This document shows, one piece after another, positions 16,959 through 25,477 of a DNA stretch of 64,000 nucleotides. The stretch comes from Thalassobacillus sp. CUG 92003 (GTDB lineage: Bacteria; Bacillota; Bacilli; Bacillales; Halobacillaceae), in assembly GCF_013618635.1 (NCBI RefSeq), contig NZ_JABLSJ010000005.1, positions 186,001 to 250,000 of the forward strand, given 5' to 3'. A model generated the notes under the pieces. It was not told where the DNA came from. It saw only the letters and a program-made list of their open reading frames with translations, and made no database searches. Numbering within the stretch: position 1 is the first letter of the stretch; each line of letters starts with the position of its first letter. The translations under genes were made by a program, and so were the position numbers.

Positions 16959-17999
16959 CTATGGATAAACAGGCGATGATCTCAGGCCGGCTGTTTCTTC
17001 ATAATCAAACATGATGTTCATATTCTGAACCGCTTGCCCCGCTGCACCTTTCATCAAATTATCAATAACTGAAACGATCATGACTCTTCCAGTTCGCTGA
17101 TCTAACTCAAGCGAGATATCACAATAGTTTGAGGCGTAAACGTCCCTGGTACCCGGAAATTCTCCTTTCTCCCTTAACCTTACACAGGGTTGATGTTCAT
17201 ATTGTTTTTGGTAAAGGGCGATCAGGTCCTCATAACTTAAATCATGGTTTAAATCAGCATACATCGTTGCCATGATACCTCGGGTCATCGGAGCTAAATG
17301 AGTCGAGAATGTAATCGGTGCTGATTCTTGTGACCAATGGTGTAATTGCTGTTCAATCTCTGGGGTGTGCTGATGCCTGTTCACTTTATAGATACGAAAA
17401 TTTTCTTGAGTGGCTGCAAAATGCGTAACAGGATTCGGGTTTTTCCCAGCTCCAGATACGCCTGTTTTAGCATCAATAATGAGAGAGGAATTGTTAATAA
17501 GTCCATTTAAAACCAACGGCGCCACTCCCACTAACACGGCAGTAGGATAACACCCGGGATTAGCCACTAAATTCGCTTGTTGCACCCTTTTTGTATTAAG
17601 TTCGCTCAAACCATAAACAGCCTGGTCTAACAACGCAGCGTCCGCCGGAGAACTGTTATACCATTGCCGATAAACTTCCGGATCACGTATGCGCAAATCT
17701 CCTGATAAATCGATTATTTTTGCTTCCCCTCCTAACAGCTGAGGAGCAAGCTGAGCAGCTACGCCAGCCGGAGCGGCTAAAAAAATGATATCCAACTCTT
17801 TTTTCATTTTCTCCGGTTCGAGGGCGTGAAGAACCGCATCGGTCACATTATACAAATGTGTGTATATTTCATTATATGAAACCCCCGTTTGACTGGAGGA
17901 ATATAGCGTGATCGATGCAACGTTCGGGTGTAAAGAGAGCAACCTGTATAACTCCGCTCCTCCGTAACCTGTAGCCCCTACGATTCCAATTTTCAACAA
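16959..17999 (-). CDS. argC: N-acetyl-gamma-glutamyl-phosphate reductase
   Basis: NADPH-dependent reductase for the third step of arginine synthesis and first gene of the operon. 346 residues. Rossmann motif GIVGATGYGGAEL at the N-terminus and active-site Cys in NPGCYPTA. It starts at tandem TTG codons (17999 or 17996); the second gives the MKIGIVGATG start usual in the family, and GGAAGGG lies 7 or 10 bases upstream respectively. Promoter and ARG box are just upstream. Confidence 0.95.
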   Translation of the reverse strand: MLKIGIVGATGYGGAELYRLLSLHPNVASITLYSSSQTGVSYNEIYTHLYNVTDAVLHALEPEKMKKELDIIFLAAPAGVAAQLAPQLLGGEAKIIDLSGDLRIRDPEVYRQWYNSSPADAALLDQAVYGLSELNTKRVQQANLVANPGCYPTAVLVGVAPLVLNGLINNSSLIIDAKTGVSGAGKNPNPVTHFAATQENFRIYKVNRHQHTPEIEQQLHHWSQESAPITFSTHLAPMTRGIMATMYADLNHDLSYEDLIALYQKQYEHQPCVRLREKGEFPGTRDVYASNYCDISLELDQRTGRVMIVSVIDNLMKGAAGQAVQNMNIMFDYEETAGLRSSPVYP

Positions 18000-18036
18000 A
18001 CAACCACCCTTCCTTTAATCATCCAATAGCATCGAA

Positions 18037-18050
18037 TGAATAAATATTAA
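18037..18050. promoter_or_regulatory. ARG box (ArgR/AhrC operator) of the arg operon
   Basis: TGAATAAATATTAA matches 13 of 14 positions of the ARG-box core TGAATWWWWATTCA. It lies between the argC promoter and start codon, with A/T-rich half-site-like repeats continuing to 18085. Arginine-dependent repression of argC is expected. Confidence 0.75.
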
Positions 18051-18071
18051 AAATACTGTATAATTATGATA

Positions 18072-18099
18072 TTATTATATGTATGAAGCCATATGTCAA
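18072..18099 (-). promoter_or_regulatory. SigA promoter of argCJBD-carAB-argF
   Basis: Perfect -35 TTGACA (18099-18094), followed after 16 bases by a -10 TAATAA (18077-18072), about 75 bases upstream of argC. Alternative -10 registers exist in the A/T run. Confidence 0.7.
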
Positions 18100-18540
18100 G
18101 AGAATTCAAAAAATATTCCACAACTAAATCTAAAATTCCGCTACACCTCAGAATTCCATAGTCTTGTCATTTTCCCAGTCATCCCATTTTTGTAGTGGAT
18201 TGTACTCTTATACAAACCTTAGGTAATTGGACAGACATGCGTTGTGATAACAGGACCTCCCTCTAAAACGAATAAGCTCTCATATGGTTTCGAACAGCCT
18301 GTATGGCAAAGGGATGATGGAAGAAAAAGTGCCTGACTTGTTCATGAGAGTTAAAGACCCAGTGATGTCAGGAGCCTGTTAAGTCTGTAGAGCTAATCAA
18401 AACACCATTAATATATTGTGAAAATAAACAAAAACGCCCACAATCCTACATTCCTTTATAATTAAACAAAAAACATAAAACTCACCTCATAAATTCATGA
18501 TATTGAAATAATTATTTTTTTTAAAAAATTAGAATTTTGG
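18100..18540. other. Intergenic region between argC and ectD
   Basis: About 440 bases with no supportable gene. One short frame near 18330-18380 (MRVKDPVMSGAC-like) has no ribosome site. A/T content rises sharply after 18400, towards the ectD promoter. Confidence 0.5.
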
Positions 18541-18565
18541 GTTTATTGCTTTGCTATGAGGGAAC
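18541..18565 (+). promoter_or_regulatory. Candidate SigB-type promoter of ectD
   Basis: GTTTAT, a 13-base spacer, then GGGAAC resembles the general-stress consensus GTTTAA-N12-15-GGGTAT (5/6 and 4/6). Hydroxyectoine is a stress solute, so SigB control is plausible but unproven. Confidence 0.45.
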
Positions 18566-18579
18566 GAGATTGATACGAA

Positions 18580-18594
18580 GAGGGAGTTCCAATT
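18580..18594 (+). repeat. Left copy of a 15-bp inverted repeat flanking ectD
   Basis: GAGGGAGTTCCAATT here is the exact reverse complement of 19559-19573, on the other side of ectD. The copies are 964 bases apart, and no target-site duplication is seen next to them. Confidence 0.75.
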
Positions 18595-18664
18595 AATAAC
18601 AAACGACCTCGAATCTTCAGGAACACACATCAGGAGCTTAAATTCAAACAAGGAGTGTTTAATC

Positions 18665-19555
18665 ATGGAAGATCTTTATCCATCAAGGTACAGTAGTAAA
18701 CCAGAAATAGTGGAGCGTCAGGACCCAGTCATTCATACTGACCGTAATCAGCAACATGCAGCTCCACTGACCAAACAACAGTTAGATTTTTTTGAAAACA
18801 ACGGTTACATTCAACTGGACAATATTTTTTCAGAGCAAGAAGTATCCGATATGCAAAAGGCGATTTTTGAATTACAGGATTCTAATGAAGACAACATGGC
18901 GGATACAATCATTCGCGAACCTGAAGCCAATGAAATACGTTCCATTTTTGATGTGCATAAAGAAAGTTACTTCGAAAAAATAGCAAATGACCAGCGTTTG
19001 TTGGATATCGTTAATTATCTGTTGGGAAGCGATGTTTATATTCATCAATCCCGAATCAACTATAAACCTGGTTTTACAGGCAAAGAGTTTGATTGGCATT
19101 CAGATTTTGAAACATGGCATGTGGAAGATGGCATGCCGCGAATGAGGGCTGTCAGTCTTTCCATAGCATTAAGTGATAACTACAGCTTTAATGGACCACT
19201 CATGCTAGTTCCTGGATCACAAAATTACTTTGTAAAATGTATCGGTGAAACACCAGAAAACAATTATAAAGAATCATTGAAACGACAAAAGTTAGGTGTC
19301 CCTGATCAAGACAGTATGAGATGGCTAGCTGACCAGGGAGGGATCGATGTTCCGACTGGTAAAGCAGGCTCAATTACACTGTTTGAATGCAACACGATGC
19401 ATGGTTCAAACAGTAATATCACGCCGTATGGACGAAACAATATGTTCATGGTATACAACAGCGTGCATAATCAGCTGGTGCAGCCATTCTCAGGAAATAA
19501 ACCTAGACCCGAGTTCATTGCCGTACGTCATCCAAAAGTAACAGCCCACAACTAA
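18665..19555 (+). CDS. ectD: Ectoine 5-hydroxylase
   Basis: Fe(II)/2-oxoglutarate dioxygenase converting ectoine to 5-hydroxyectoine. 296 residues, normal length. Seen: [19 protein letters not shown] near the N-terminus, the iron ligands in WHSDFETWH, and the distal His in MHGSNSN. The ATG at 18665 follows AAGGAGTG. The gene is separate from ectABC, has its own terminator and is flanked by a 15-bp inverted repeat. The ectD signature spanning [15 protein letters not shown] is distinctive, so identity is secure. Confidence 0.96.
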   Translation: MEDLYPSRYSSKPEIVERQDPVIHTDRNQQHAAPLTKQQLDFFENNGYIQLDNIFSEQEVSDMQKAIFELQDSNEDNMADTIIREPEANEIRSIFDVHKESYFEKIANDQRLLDIVNYLLGSDVYIHQSRINYKPGFTGKEFDWHSDFETWHVEDGMPRMRAVSLSIALSDNYSFNGPLMLVPGSQNYFVKCIGETPENNYKESLKRQKLGVPDQDSMRWLADQGGIDVPTGKAGSITLFECNTMHGSNSNITPYGRNNMFMVYNSVHNQLVQPFSGNKPRPEFIAVRHPKVTAHN

Positions 19556-19558
19556 TAA

Positions 19559-19573
19559 AATTGGAACTCCCTC
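19559..19573 (-). repeat. Right copy of the 15-bp inverted repeat flanking ectD
   Basis: AATTGGAACTCCCTC starts three bases after the ectD stop and is the exact reverse complement of 18580-18594. In an ectD transcript the two could pair and loop out the whole coding region. Confidence 0.75.
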
Positions 19574-19625
19574 ATGGACTGAGCCAGTCCAATAAATGTA
19601 ATCTTAACCTGTGCTGCTATTTTCC

Positions 19626-19659
19626 AGAGAGGTCATGTCTTCATGTGGCCTCTCTTTTT
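19626..19659 (+). terminator. Terminator of ectD
   Basis: AGAGAGG and CATG pair with CATG and CCTCTCT, followed by TTTTT. Confidence 0.85.
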
Positions 19660-19778
19660 CTTATGGCTTTGATACACGTTGTTGGTGAGTGAGAAAAGCG
19701 TAAGGGTTTTTACGAAAATAAACGAACGTGATTGTATTGTACGAGCTACGTTCATATACATAGAGGAGAGTGTTAAAC

Positions 19779-20300
19779 ATGCTTGAAGCGCTCATCATAT
19801 TTGCAGCTCAACTGATTTTGATTCCGATTGTAACCATCAGGACCATTCTAGTCGTCAAAGGAATACGAAATTTAGCAGCATTCATCGGTGTTTTCGAAGG
19901 ATTTATCTATGTTATCTCTTTAGGGCTCGTGTTCAGCGATTTATCGAACGTCTGGAATATGGTCGCCTACGCCCTCGGCTTTGGGATCGGGTTGTTCTTA
20001 GGCAGTTTGTTAGAAGCACAACTGCAGATCGGTTATGTTACCTTTCAAGTCAATATATTGAATCGTGATGATGAGTTGGTAAAAAACCTAAGGGCGGCAG
20101 GATTTGGAGTTACGACGTATGTAGGGGAAGGAATAGAAGAAAAACGGTACCGATTAGACGTATTAGCCAAACGCAATCGTGAAAAGGAGTTCCATAAAAT
20201 CATCAACACATTGGCCCCGCGAGCATTTGTGGTCTCATATGAACCTCGAACGTTTAAAGGCGGATTTTTGACAAAACGCATGAGAAATCGAGCCAGCTGA
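19779..20300 (+). CDS. UPF0316 (DUF5698/DUF2179) membrane protein, YebE-like
   Basis: 173 residues from the ATG at 19779 (GGAG ten bases upstream; a GTG at 19770 is too close to it). Residues 1-75 carry three hydrophobic segments (LIIFAAQLILIPIV, FEGFIYVISLGLV, ALGFGIGLFLGSLLEA). The C-terminal half is a soluble DUF2179 domain (LRAAGFGVTTYVGEGI, YRLDVLAKRN), the small domain found on many membrane transport-like proteins. Function is unknown. It sits alone between ectD and ectABC with its own terminator. Confidence 0.85.
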   Translation: MLEALIIFAAQLILIPIVTIRTILVVKGIRNLAAFIGVFEGFIYVISLGLVFSDLSNVWNMVAYALGFGIGLFLGSLLEAQLQIGYVTFQVNILNRDDELVKNLRAAGFGVTTYVGEGIEEKRYRLDVLAKRNREKEFHKIINTLAPRAFVVSYEPRTFKGGFLTKRMRNRAS

Positions 20301-20313
20301 AGAAAACCCAGCC

Positions 20314-20349
20314 AAAAGATGTCTTACCTTATGATAAGGCATCTTTTTT
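20314..20349 (+). terminator. Terminator after the UPF0316 gene
   Basis: AAAAGATG-CTTA/TAAG-CATCTTTTTT hairpin with one mismatch, 14 bases past the stop. Confidence 0.8.
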
Positions 20350-20650
20350 AGTGAATTCAGACTATTCTCAACATTAAAACAGTCGTTTGCATCATACCAT
20401 ACTCCTTTAAACTAAAAACAGCAGCACAACCGCATAAATAGCTTTATCTCCTCCCATAATTTGCCGAATCCCCTATTATATTTGAGTATAAATACCCATA
20501 ACCCTTATCACACAAGCACTTTTCAACCTGGATTTGTTAAAATCGAGAGCATTTTTGGTTCTGTAAGAGTGTTATAAGGAAAGTGGCTAGCTATTTACTA
20601 TTCAGTCCGACTAACCGCTTCATTACTCCATAAATACGCTTTTAACAGCT
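20350..20650. other. Region upstream of ectABC
   Basis: No gene seen. A/T-rich DNA leading to the ectA promoter; it may hold osmostress regulatory sites, but I recognise none with confidence. Confidence 0.4.
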
Positions 20651-20679
20651 TTGACATAGTTGTGCATCCATATTAGTGT
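20651..20679 (+). promoter_or_regulatory. Promoter of ectABC
   Basis: Perfect -35 TTGACA, a 17-base spacer and -10 TAGTGT (three of six matches). The predicted start of transcription is near 20686, that is, at the only in-frame ATG upstream of ectA; this argues against that ATG being used with a normal leader. Confidence 0.6.
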
Positions 20680-20731
20680 TTAAATGCAAGCTGCTTTTCC
20701 ATGTTTTATAAAAAATTTAAGAGGTGATAAT

Positions 20732-21244
20732 ATCCAAACGATAACAAGACCTGTTAAGACAAACTATCAATTTCGAAAACCAGAAAAATCAGATGGAGCA
20801 GCTATATGGAATTTGATCAATGACATTCCAGTGCTCGATTTGAATTCATCTTACAGTTACCTGTTATGGTGTGAATGTTTCAGTGATACCTCGGTTATTG
20901 TTAATGATGGAGAAGAAACCGTGGGCTTCATATCTGGTTTCATTAAACCATCCTCTCCCAATGTACTGTTTATCTGGCAAGTCGCAGTAGCTGAGACCGA
21001 ACGAGGTCAAGGCCTGGCCACTAGAATGATTGACCATATTCTAAAACGAAATGACAGCCATCATATTCAGTATATTGAAGCTACCGTATCCCCATCTAAT
21101 AAACCTTCCACAAAACTCTTTAAAGGGTACGCGGAGAAAAAAGAAGTTCCTTGCCAAGTCAAGAACTGTTTTTCTGAAGACGATTTCCCTGGTGAAGGTC
21201 ATGAAGAAGAAAACACCTTTCGAATTGGACCATTCAAGGACTAA
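20732..21244 (+). CDS. ectA: L-2,4-diaminobutyrate acetyltransferase, probable ATC start
   Basis: GNAT enzyme acetylating diaminobutyrate in ectoine synthesis. Family features: FRKPEKSDGAAIWNLI, LDLNSSYSYLLWC, FIWQVAV and the acetyl-CoA loop RGQGLATRM. The only ATG/GTG/TTG in frame upstream of the conserved region is the ATG at 20684; it has no ribosome site and coincides with the predicted transcription start. A good GAGGTG (20721-20726) sits five bases before an ATC at 20732, giving Met-Gln-Thr-Ile-Thr, like the N-termini I recall for related EctA proteins. I therefore place the start at the ATC (170 residues); the ATG alternative gives 186. ectB follows 18 bases later. Confidence 0.9.
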   Translation: MQTITRPVKTNYQFRKPEKSDGAAIWNLINDIPVLDLNSSYSYLLWCECFSDTSVIVNDGEETVGFISGFIKPSSPNVLFIWQVAVAETERGQGLATRMIDHILKRNDSHHIQYIEATVSPSNKPSTKLFKGYAEKKEVPCQVKNCFSEDDFPGEGHEEENTFRIGPFKD

Positions 21245-21262
21245 CATAGGAGGCCAAAATTA

Positions 21263-22546
21263 ATGACTATTTCTAAACAAAAACCGACAGTGGACGTATT
21301 TGAGCAACTGGAATCTGAGGTACGCAGTTACAGCCGCAGCTTCCCCACTGTCTTTGAAAAAGCACAAGGATACAAACTATGGGATACCAGTAATGAAAGC
21401 TATATTGACTTCTTCTCTGGTGCCGGGGCGTTAAATTATGGACATAACAACGCTGCGATGCAGCAGAAAATGATTGAATATATTCAAAGCAATGGTCTGT
21501 TGCACAGCCTAGATATGGGTACCATCCCTCGCGCTGAATTTTTGCAAGAATTCAATGACGTCATATTAAAACCACGCGATATGGATTATAAGGTCATGTT
21601 CCCTGGACCAACAGGAACCAATTCAGTAGAAAGTGCTTTGAAAATCGCCAGAAAAGTGACAGGCCGTGAGAAAGTCGTCACCTTTACTAACGCTTTTCAT
21701 GGTATGACAATCGGTGCTCTTTCGGTAACAGGCAACGCGTTCAAACGCGGTGGTGCAGGAATTCCTTTAAACCATAGCATTGCCATGCCTTACGATGAGT
21801 ATATTGAAGGTCAAGATTCATTGGCTTTTCTGGAAAAATCACTTGAAGACGGCGGCAGTGGAATAGAAATCCCCGCTGCGGTTATTCTAGAAACTGTACA
21901 AGGAGAAGGTGGAATTAACGCCGCAAGCTTTGAATGGCTACAAAAAGTAGAAGCTTTGTGCCGCCGTTTTGACATCCTGCTGATCGTTGATGATGTGCAA
22001 GCCGGATGCGGTCGGACAGGAACATTCTTCAGTTTCGAACCAGCAGGGATAAAACCTGACGTGATCTGCCTGTCTAAATCAATAAGTGGCAGCGGCCTCC
22101 CCATGGCTATCACATTGATCAAACCTGAATATGATAAATGGGGACCGGGTGAGCATAACGGAACATTCCGAGGCAATAACCTTGCTTTTATAACTGCAAC
22201 TGAAGCTTTAACTTATTGGAAGAACTCTAAATTCAGCCAATCCATTCAAGAGAAAAGCAAGATGATTAAACAACAACTTACGAACTTTACAACCGTTTAT
22301 CCTGAACTGGAAGCAGAAGTACGCGGTCGTGGATTAATGCTCGGCCTTGCTTGCGGTAAAAAGGAGATGGCAAACAAAATCGCTGAAGTCGCCTTTACTA
22401 AAGGACTGGTGATTGAAACGTCTGGCCCGGATGATGAGGTATTGAAACTGTTACCTCCTCTTATCATCGATGAAGAAGGGATTACTCAGGGGCTCGACAT
22501 CATTGAAGAAAGCATTAAGGAAGTATTAGCTAAGGAGGAAGCTTAA
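21263..22546 (+). CDS. ectB: Diaminobutyrate-2-oxoglutarate transaminase
   Basis: Converts aspartate semialdehyde to 2,4-diaminobutyrate, the entry step to ectoine. 427 residues, class III PLP fold: [27 protein letters not shown], the [12 protein letters not shown] aspartate region and the Schiff-base Lys in [14 protein letters not shown]. The ATG at 21263 follows AGGAGG. It is the second gene of ectABC, three bases before ectC. Confidence 0.97.
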   Translation: MTISKQKPTVDVFEQLESEVRSYSRSFPTVFEKAQGYKLWDTSNESYIDFFSGAGALNYGHNNAAMQQKMIEYIQSNGLLHSLDMGTIPRAEFLQEFNDVILKPRDMDYKVMFPGPTGTNSVESALKIARKVTGREKVVTFTNAFHGMTIGALSVTGNAFKRGGAGIPLNHSIAMPYDEYIEGQDSLAFLEKSLEDGGSGIEIPAAVILETVQGEGGINAASFEWLQKVEALCRRFDILLIVDDVQAGCGRTGTFFSFEPAGIKPDVICLSKSISGSGLPMAITLIKPEYDKWGPGEHNGTFRGNNLAFITATEALTYWKNSKFSQSIQEKSKMIKQQLTNFTTVYPELEAEVRGRGLMLGLACGKKEMANKIAEVAFTKGLVIETSGPDDEVLKLLPPLIIDEEGITQGLDIIEESIKEVLAKEEA

Positions 22547-22549
22547 GAA

Positions 22550-22942
22550 ATGAATGTAAAAAGTCTAGAAGATATCATCGGAACAGAAAATGAAGTACAA
22601 GACGACAATTGGGTAAGCCGACGCTTACTATTGCGAGAAGATAACGTAGGATTCAGTCTGCATGACACTGTGCTTTATGAAGGCACTGAGACTTATATTT
22701 GGTATAAAAACCATATTGAAGCTGTGTATTGCATCGAAGGAGAAGCTGAAATCGAGACACTGAAAGATGGAAAGAAATATCAAATTAAACCAGGCACCAT
22801 GTATTGTCTCGATGGCAATGAAAAGCACTATTTGCGTGCTAAAACAGATTTCCGTGTTGTATGTGTTTTTAATCCGGCACTTGTAGGTGACGAAGTACAC
22901 GATGAAGAAGGCGTTTATAAGCTTCCCGCCGACCAGGCTTAA
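22550..22942 (+). CDS. ectC: L-ectoine synthase
   Basis: Cupin enzyme that cyclises N-gamma-acetyl-diaminobutyrate to ectoine. 130 residues, normal length. Starts [13 protein letters not shown]; cupin residues lie in [11 protein letters not shown], the [18 protein letters not shown] motif and [19 protein letters not shown] precedes the start inside the end of ectB, so the two are translationally coupled. A terminator follows. Confidence 0.97.
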   Translation: MNVKSLEDIIGTENEVQDDNWVSRRLLLREDNVGFSLHDTVLYEGTETYIWYKNHIEAVYCIEGEAEIETLKDGKKYQIKPGTMYCLDGNEKHYLRAKTDFRVVCVFNPALVGDEVHDEEGVYKLPADQA

Positions 22943-23006
22943 TTTCGATGCACACCCAAAAATGCTCGACTATGTTCACATCAATAAAGTAATTGCACAA
23001 ACCAGA

Positions 23007-23049
23007 CCAAAAACGCTTGGATGTTTATTATCCAGGCGTTTTTGGTTTT
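23007..23049 (+). terminator. Terminator of ectABC
   Basis: CCAAAAACGC and TGGAT pair with ATCCA and GCGTTTTTGG, followed by TTTT; a long stem 64 bases after ectC. Confidence 0.9.
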
Positions 23050-23197
23050 AATATGATAGTGTTTAGTTAGAAGAATGAGTCCCAGTTAATAACTTCTTTA
23101 ATTCTTACAATAAAATCTGATCTCCTGACAGAAAAGTTTCACCATTTTATACATATATATGGATGTGTTAGGATTTTTCTTTAAGGAGGATGGTTTT

Positions 23198-23395
23198 ATG
23201 AATAGTATCAACGAGATTGAAAAGAAAATTGAAGCCCTCAGGCAACGCATGTATGAGCTCTATCATGCAGATCCTTCTAATGAGAACCTATTAACGATTT
23301 CCCAGGAATTGGATCATCTACTGAACCAGTTAGATCAGTTTATCGATTCAAGACAGGCCAAAGCATGGAATGACCATTCTAACAACGATTACTAA
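23198..23395 (+). CDS. Spo0E-family aspartyl-phosphate phosphatase
   Basis: 65 residues. This small two-helix protein class dephosphorylates Spo0A~P and so delays sporulation. The family signature SQELDHLLNQ is present at about residues 38-47, with IEKKIEALRQRMYEL forming the first helix. The ATG at 23198 follows AAGGAGGA at seven bases; the longer frame from 23159 has no ribosome site. It is monocistronic, ahead of a long hairpin. It could be called Spo0E, YisI or YnzD-like; I cannot tell which. Confidence 0.85.
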   Translation: MNSINEIEKKIEALRQRMYELYHADPSNENLLTISQELDHLLNQLDQFIDSRQAKAWNDHSNNDY

Positions 23396-23463
23396 TGGAA
23401 AAATAATACATTACCATCGAAACAGTGGAAGACGTTCCTCAGAAAGCAGTGTATGAAAAAAAG

Positions 23464-23513
23464 AAACACAAAATGCCGAACGATTTCAGCAAATCGTTCG
23501 GCATTTTGTGTTT
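23464..23513. terminator. Long perfect hairpin (23-bp stem), probable bidirectional terminator
   Basis: AAACACAAAATGCCGAACGA and TTT pair perfectly with their complement across a four-base CAGC loop. A/T ends on both arms allow termination in either direction. Confidence 0.8.
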
Positions 23514-23626
23514 CAGAGAGGTGTAAAAACAGAAGCGCTGGAGAGATAGTCAGCTCTTAAATGGTATACAGAATTGGGATGTCGCTGACTTTTATAATTA
23601 TAAAGACAGCATACCTTGGGAGTATA

Positions 23627-23807
23627 GGGGCTCGTTTTTCTCCTATATCGAATGGGGTGGTTGGGGAGCTTCGAGACTCCCGTGGGAGAAGGAGGTAGGC
23701 GAGATCCCACAGGGCTTTAGGCTTTAGCCCGAGGAAGCTCGCCAGTTCCCCCACAGGAAAGCGAGTAGCATCCCAACCACCCCTGACTCAACACAGCAAC
23801 GAGCCCC
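23627..23807. repeat. 181-bp palindromic intergenic repeat of a Bacillaceae type
   Basis: Nested inverted repeats: GGGGCTCGTT (23627) with AACGAGCCCC (23798), GGGGTGGTTGGG (23654) with CCCAACCACCCC (23772), and inner arms GGCGAG/CTCGCC. The inner pattern (GAGACTCC, TGGGAG, GGCGAGA-CCCACAGG, GAGGAAGCTCGCC, ACAGGAAAGCGAG) resembles a non-coding repeat I recognise between genes in many Bacillaceae genomes. No open frame lies inside. It may be a MITE-like element or a structured RNA; other copies cannot be checked here. Confidence 0.65.
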
Positions 23808-23870
23808 GGTTAGCTTGAAATCGATTCTTTAGCGTTCAGAAAACGCCTTAGGCAGCATGTAAACATTTCA

Positions 23871-25205
23871 CTACTCTTCAAATTGAGTTTGTATCGCTTC
23901 TTTATAGCGTTGATAATAGGCTGGAATGTTGTTTAACAGTAGTAATTCAGTAAATAAATAACTTTTCATATTAAAATCGTTGAAATCAATTGAGGTCATA
24001 TCCAGTATTTGTTTGATGCGATAGTTCAATGTGTTCGGGTGAATATATAATTCATGTGCGGACTGCTTCACTTTACCATTGTTCGCAAGATAAACTTCCA
24101 ACGTTTTGAGCAGCTCTGTCTGACTTTCAGTATCCTTTTGAATAAGCTTTAATAAGTCCTCACTGAAGTATTCATCAGAACTGTTTTTTTCATATAAGGT
24201 TGCCAGGTAGCGATAAACCCCAAGATTTGCAAATTCCCTCGGCATCGAATCGGGACGCGGCGTAATGAAGTTGGCTGTTTCAATCACTTCCAGTGCTTCA
24301 AGAAAACTCTTCCTCATGTCAAAGAGCTTTTGATACTCTTTTCCGACACCAATCAGGAAATAATAAAAGTGACTTTCCCCTACTGTCCTTTTTACATCCT
24401 CAATGAATGAGCGGGCCATATTGCGGGAAGCGAACGTTTCCTCATGATCTGAACGAACGACAAATACCATTTGGAATTCCGTCTTTAAATATTGAATATA
24501 CGCATTGTTAACAAACTGGGCCGCTGCCTGTTCTAAATAATCAAGTAAATATTTCTGCTGAGGGGAAGTTACGGAGAACACTAATATGGAAAAACGATCA
24601 GGTAAAATTAATTTAGAAAGAGCAGCATCGTGCCGTATTTGACTTTCACTTCCATATTCATGATGAAGAAGCTTCCAAAGCAATTCCTCACGTCTGCCTT
24701 CAATCGCATTCACTCTGGCGTACGTATCATAAATCAATTTACCTAGATGCGGTGCCACATTTTCTAAAAAGGATAGCTCCTGTTCTGTTAGAGGGCGTTC
24801 TGATTCCTGCACCCAAATATATCCCATCGTATGATTCAAATGCTTAGCTGCAATCACTATTCGCTGGTAGAAACCAAGCTCTTCAATCGGATCGACTCTA
24901 ATTGGGCTTGGCTTCTTTTCCAACTGGTGCACGATCCCTTCTTTTTTTAAACGATCAATGATAAAAATAGGGCATTTCTTGGAAAGAATGGTTTTTTGCT
25001 GTGTCTGGTCAAAATCGTCAAATGATGAACTATAAGATATCAATTCAAAATTTTTAGTTTCAATGATTACCGGCTTATTTAATGTAGAACTTATTAATTC
25101 AGTCGCTTTATGGATATCTTCAGTCTGCAGGATTAATTCAGCAACTTCCATGGCCGCTTTTCCCCTTCCCAAATATAAACGAATCAACTCGTATTTTCTA
25201 TTCAT
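23871..25205 (-). CDS. putR: PucR/CdaR-family regulator, probable activator of proline catabolism
   Basis: 444 residues. The N-terminal half is GAF-like (about residues 25-165); the middle is a GGDEF-like CdaR domain; the C-terminus carries the PucR HTH: TLEVYLANNGKVKQSAHELY followed by IHPNTLNYRIKQI. In B. subtilis, PutR of this family activates putBCP with proline. Here it lies directly downstream of putB and putC in the same direction, 270 bases after a terminator. The ATG at 25205 has a weak ribosome site. The symbol rests on context. Confidence 0.8.
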   Translation of the reverse strand: MNRKYELIRLYLGRGKAAMEVAELILQTEDIHKATELISSTLNKPVIIETKNFELISYSSSFDDFDQTQQKTILSKKCPIFIIDRLKKEGIVHQLEKKPSPIRVDPIEELGFYQRIVIAAKHLNHTMGYIWVQESERPLTEQELSFLENVAPHLGKLIYDTYARVNAIEGRREELLWKLLHHEYGSESQIRHDAALSKLILPDRFSILVFSVTSPQQKYLLDYLEQAAAQFVNNAYIQYLKTEFQMVFVVRSDHEETFASRNMARSFIEDVKRTVGESHFYYFLIGVGKEYQKLFDMRKSFLEALEVIETANFITPRPDSMPREFANLGVYRYLATLYEKNSSDEYFSEDLLKLIQKDTESQTELLKTLEVYLANNGKVKQSAHELYIHPNTLNYRIKQILDMTSIDFNDFNMKSYLFTELLLLNNIPAYYQRYKEAIQTQFEE

Positions 25206-25420
25206 TATTATATCTGTTCTTAAGAGAAAGAAAAAGGAAGAGAATTTGTTAATGCAAGATTAGGCCATTATAGAGGCTACGAGGTATACACTTATGTTGA
25301 CGAAGACGATATACTTATTTTCTACATTTAGCTAGACAAAAAAGACCGTCGATGTATTCTCTACTGCCGTCAGACCAATAGTATTCCAAAATTAACGCGA
25401 TAAAAATGGAAGTCCAAGAA

Positions 25421-25455
25421 AAAATAAAGACTGCCGAGACTTTCTCGACAGTCTT
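25421..25455 (-). terminator. Terminator of putBC
   Basis: On the minus strand AAGACTG-CGAGA pairs with TCTCG-CAGTCTT, followed by TATTTTTTC; 22 bases after the putC stop. Confidence 0.88.
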
Positions 25456-25477
25456 AACGCTCAGTGTATAGGATTGA

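Noticed and set aside
18330-18400. Possible gene fragment between argC and ectD
   Set aside because: Short frame, no ribosome site, no recognisable family.
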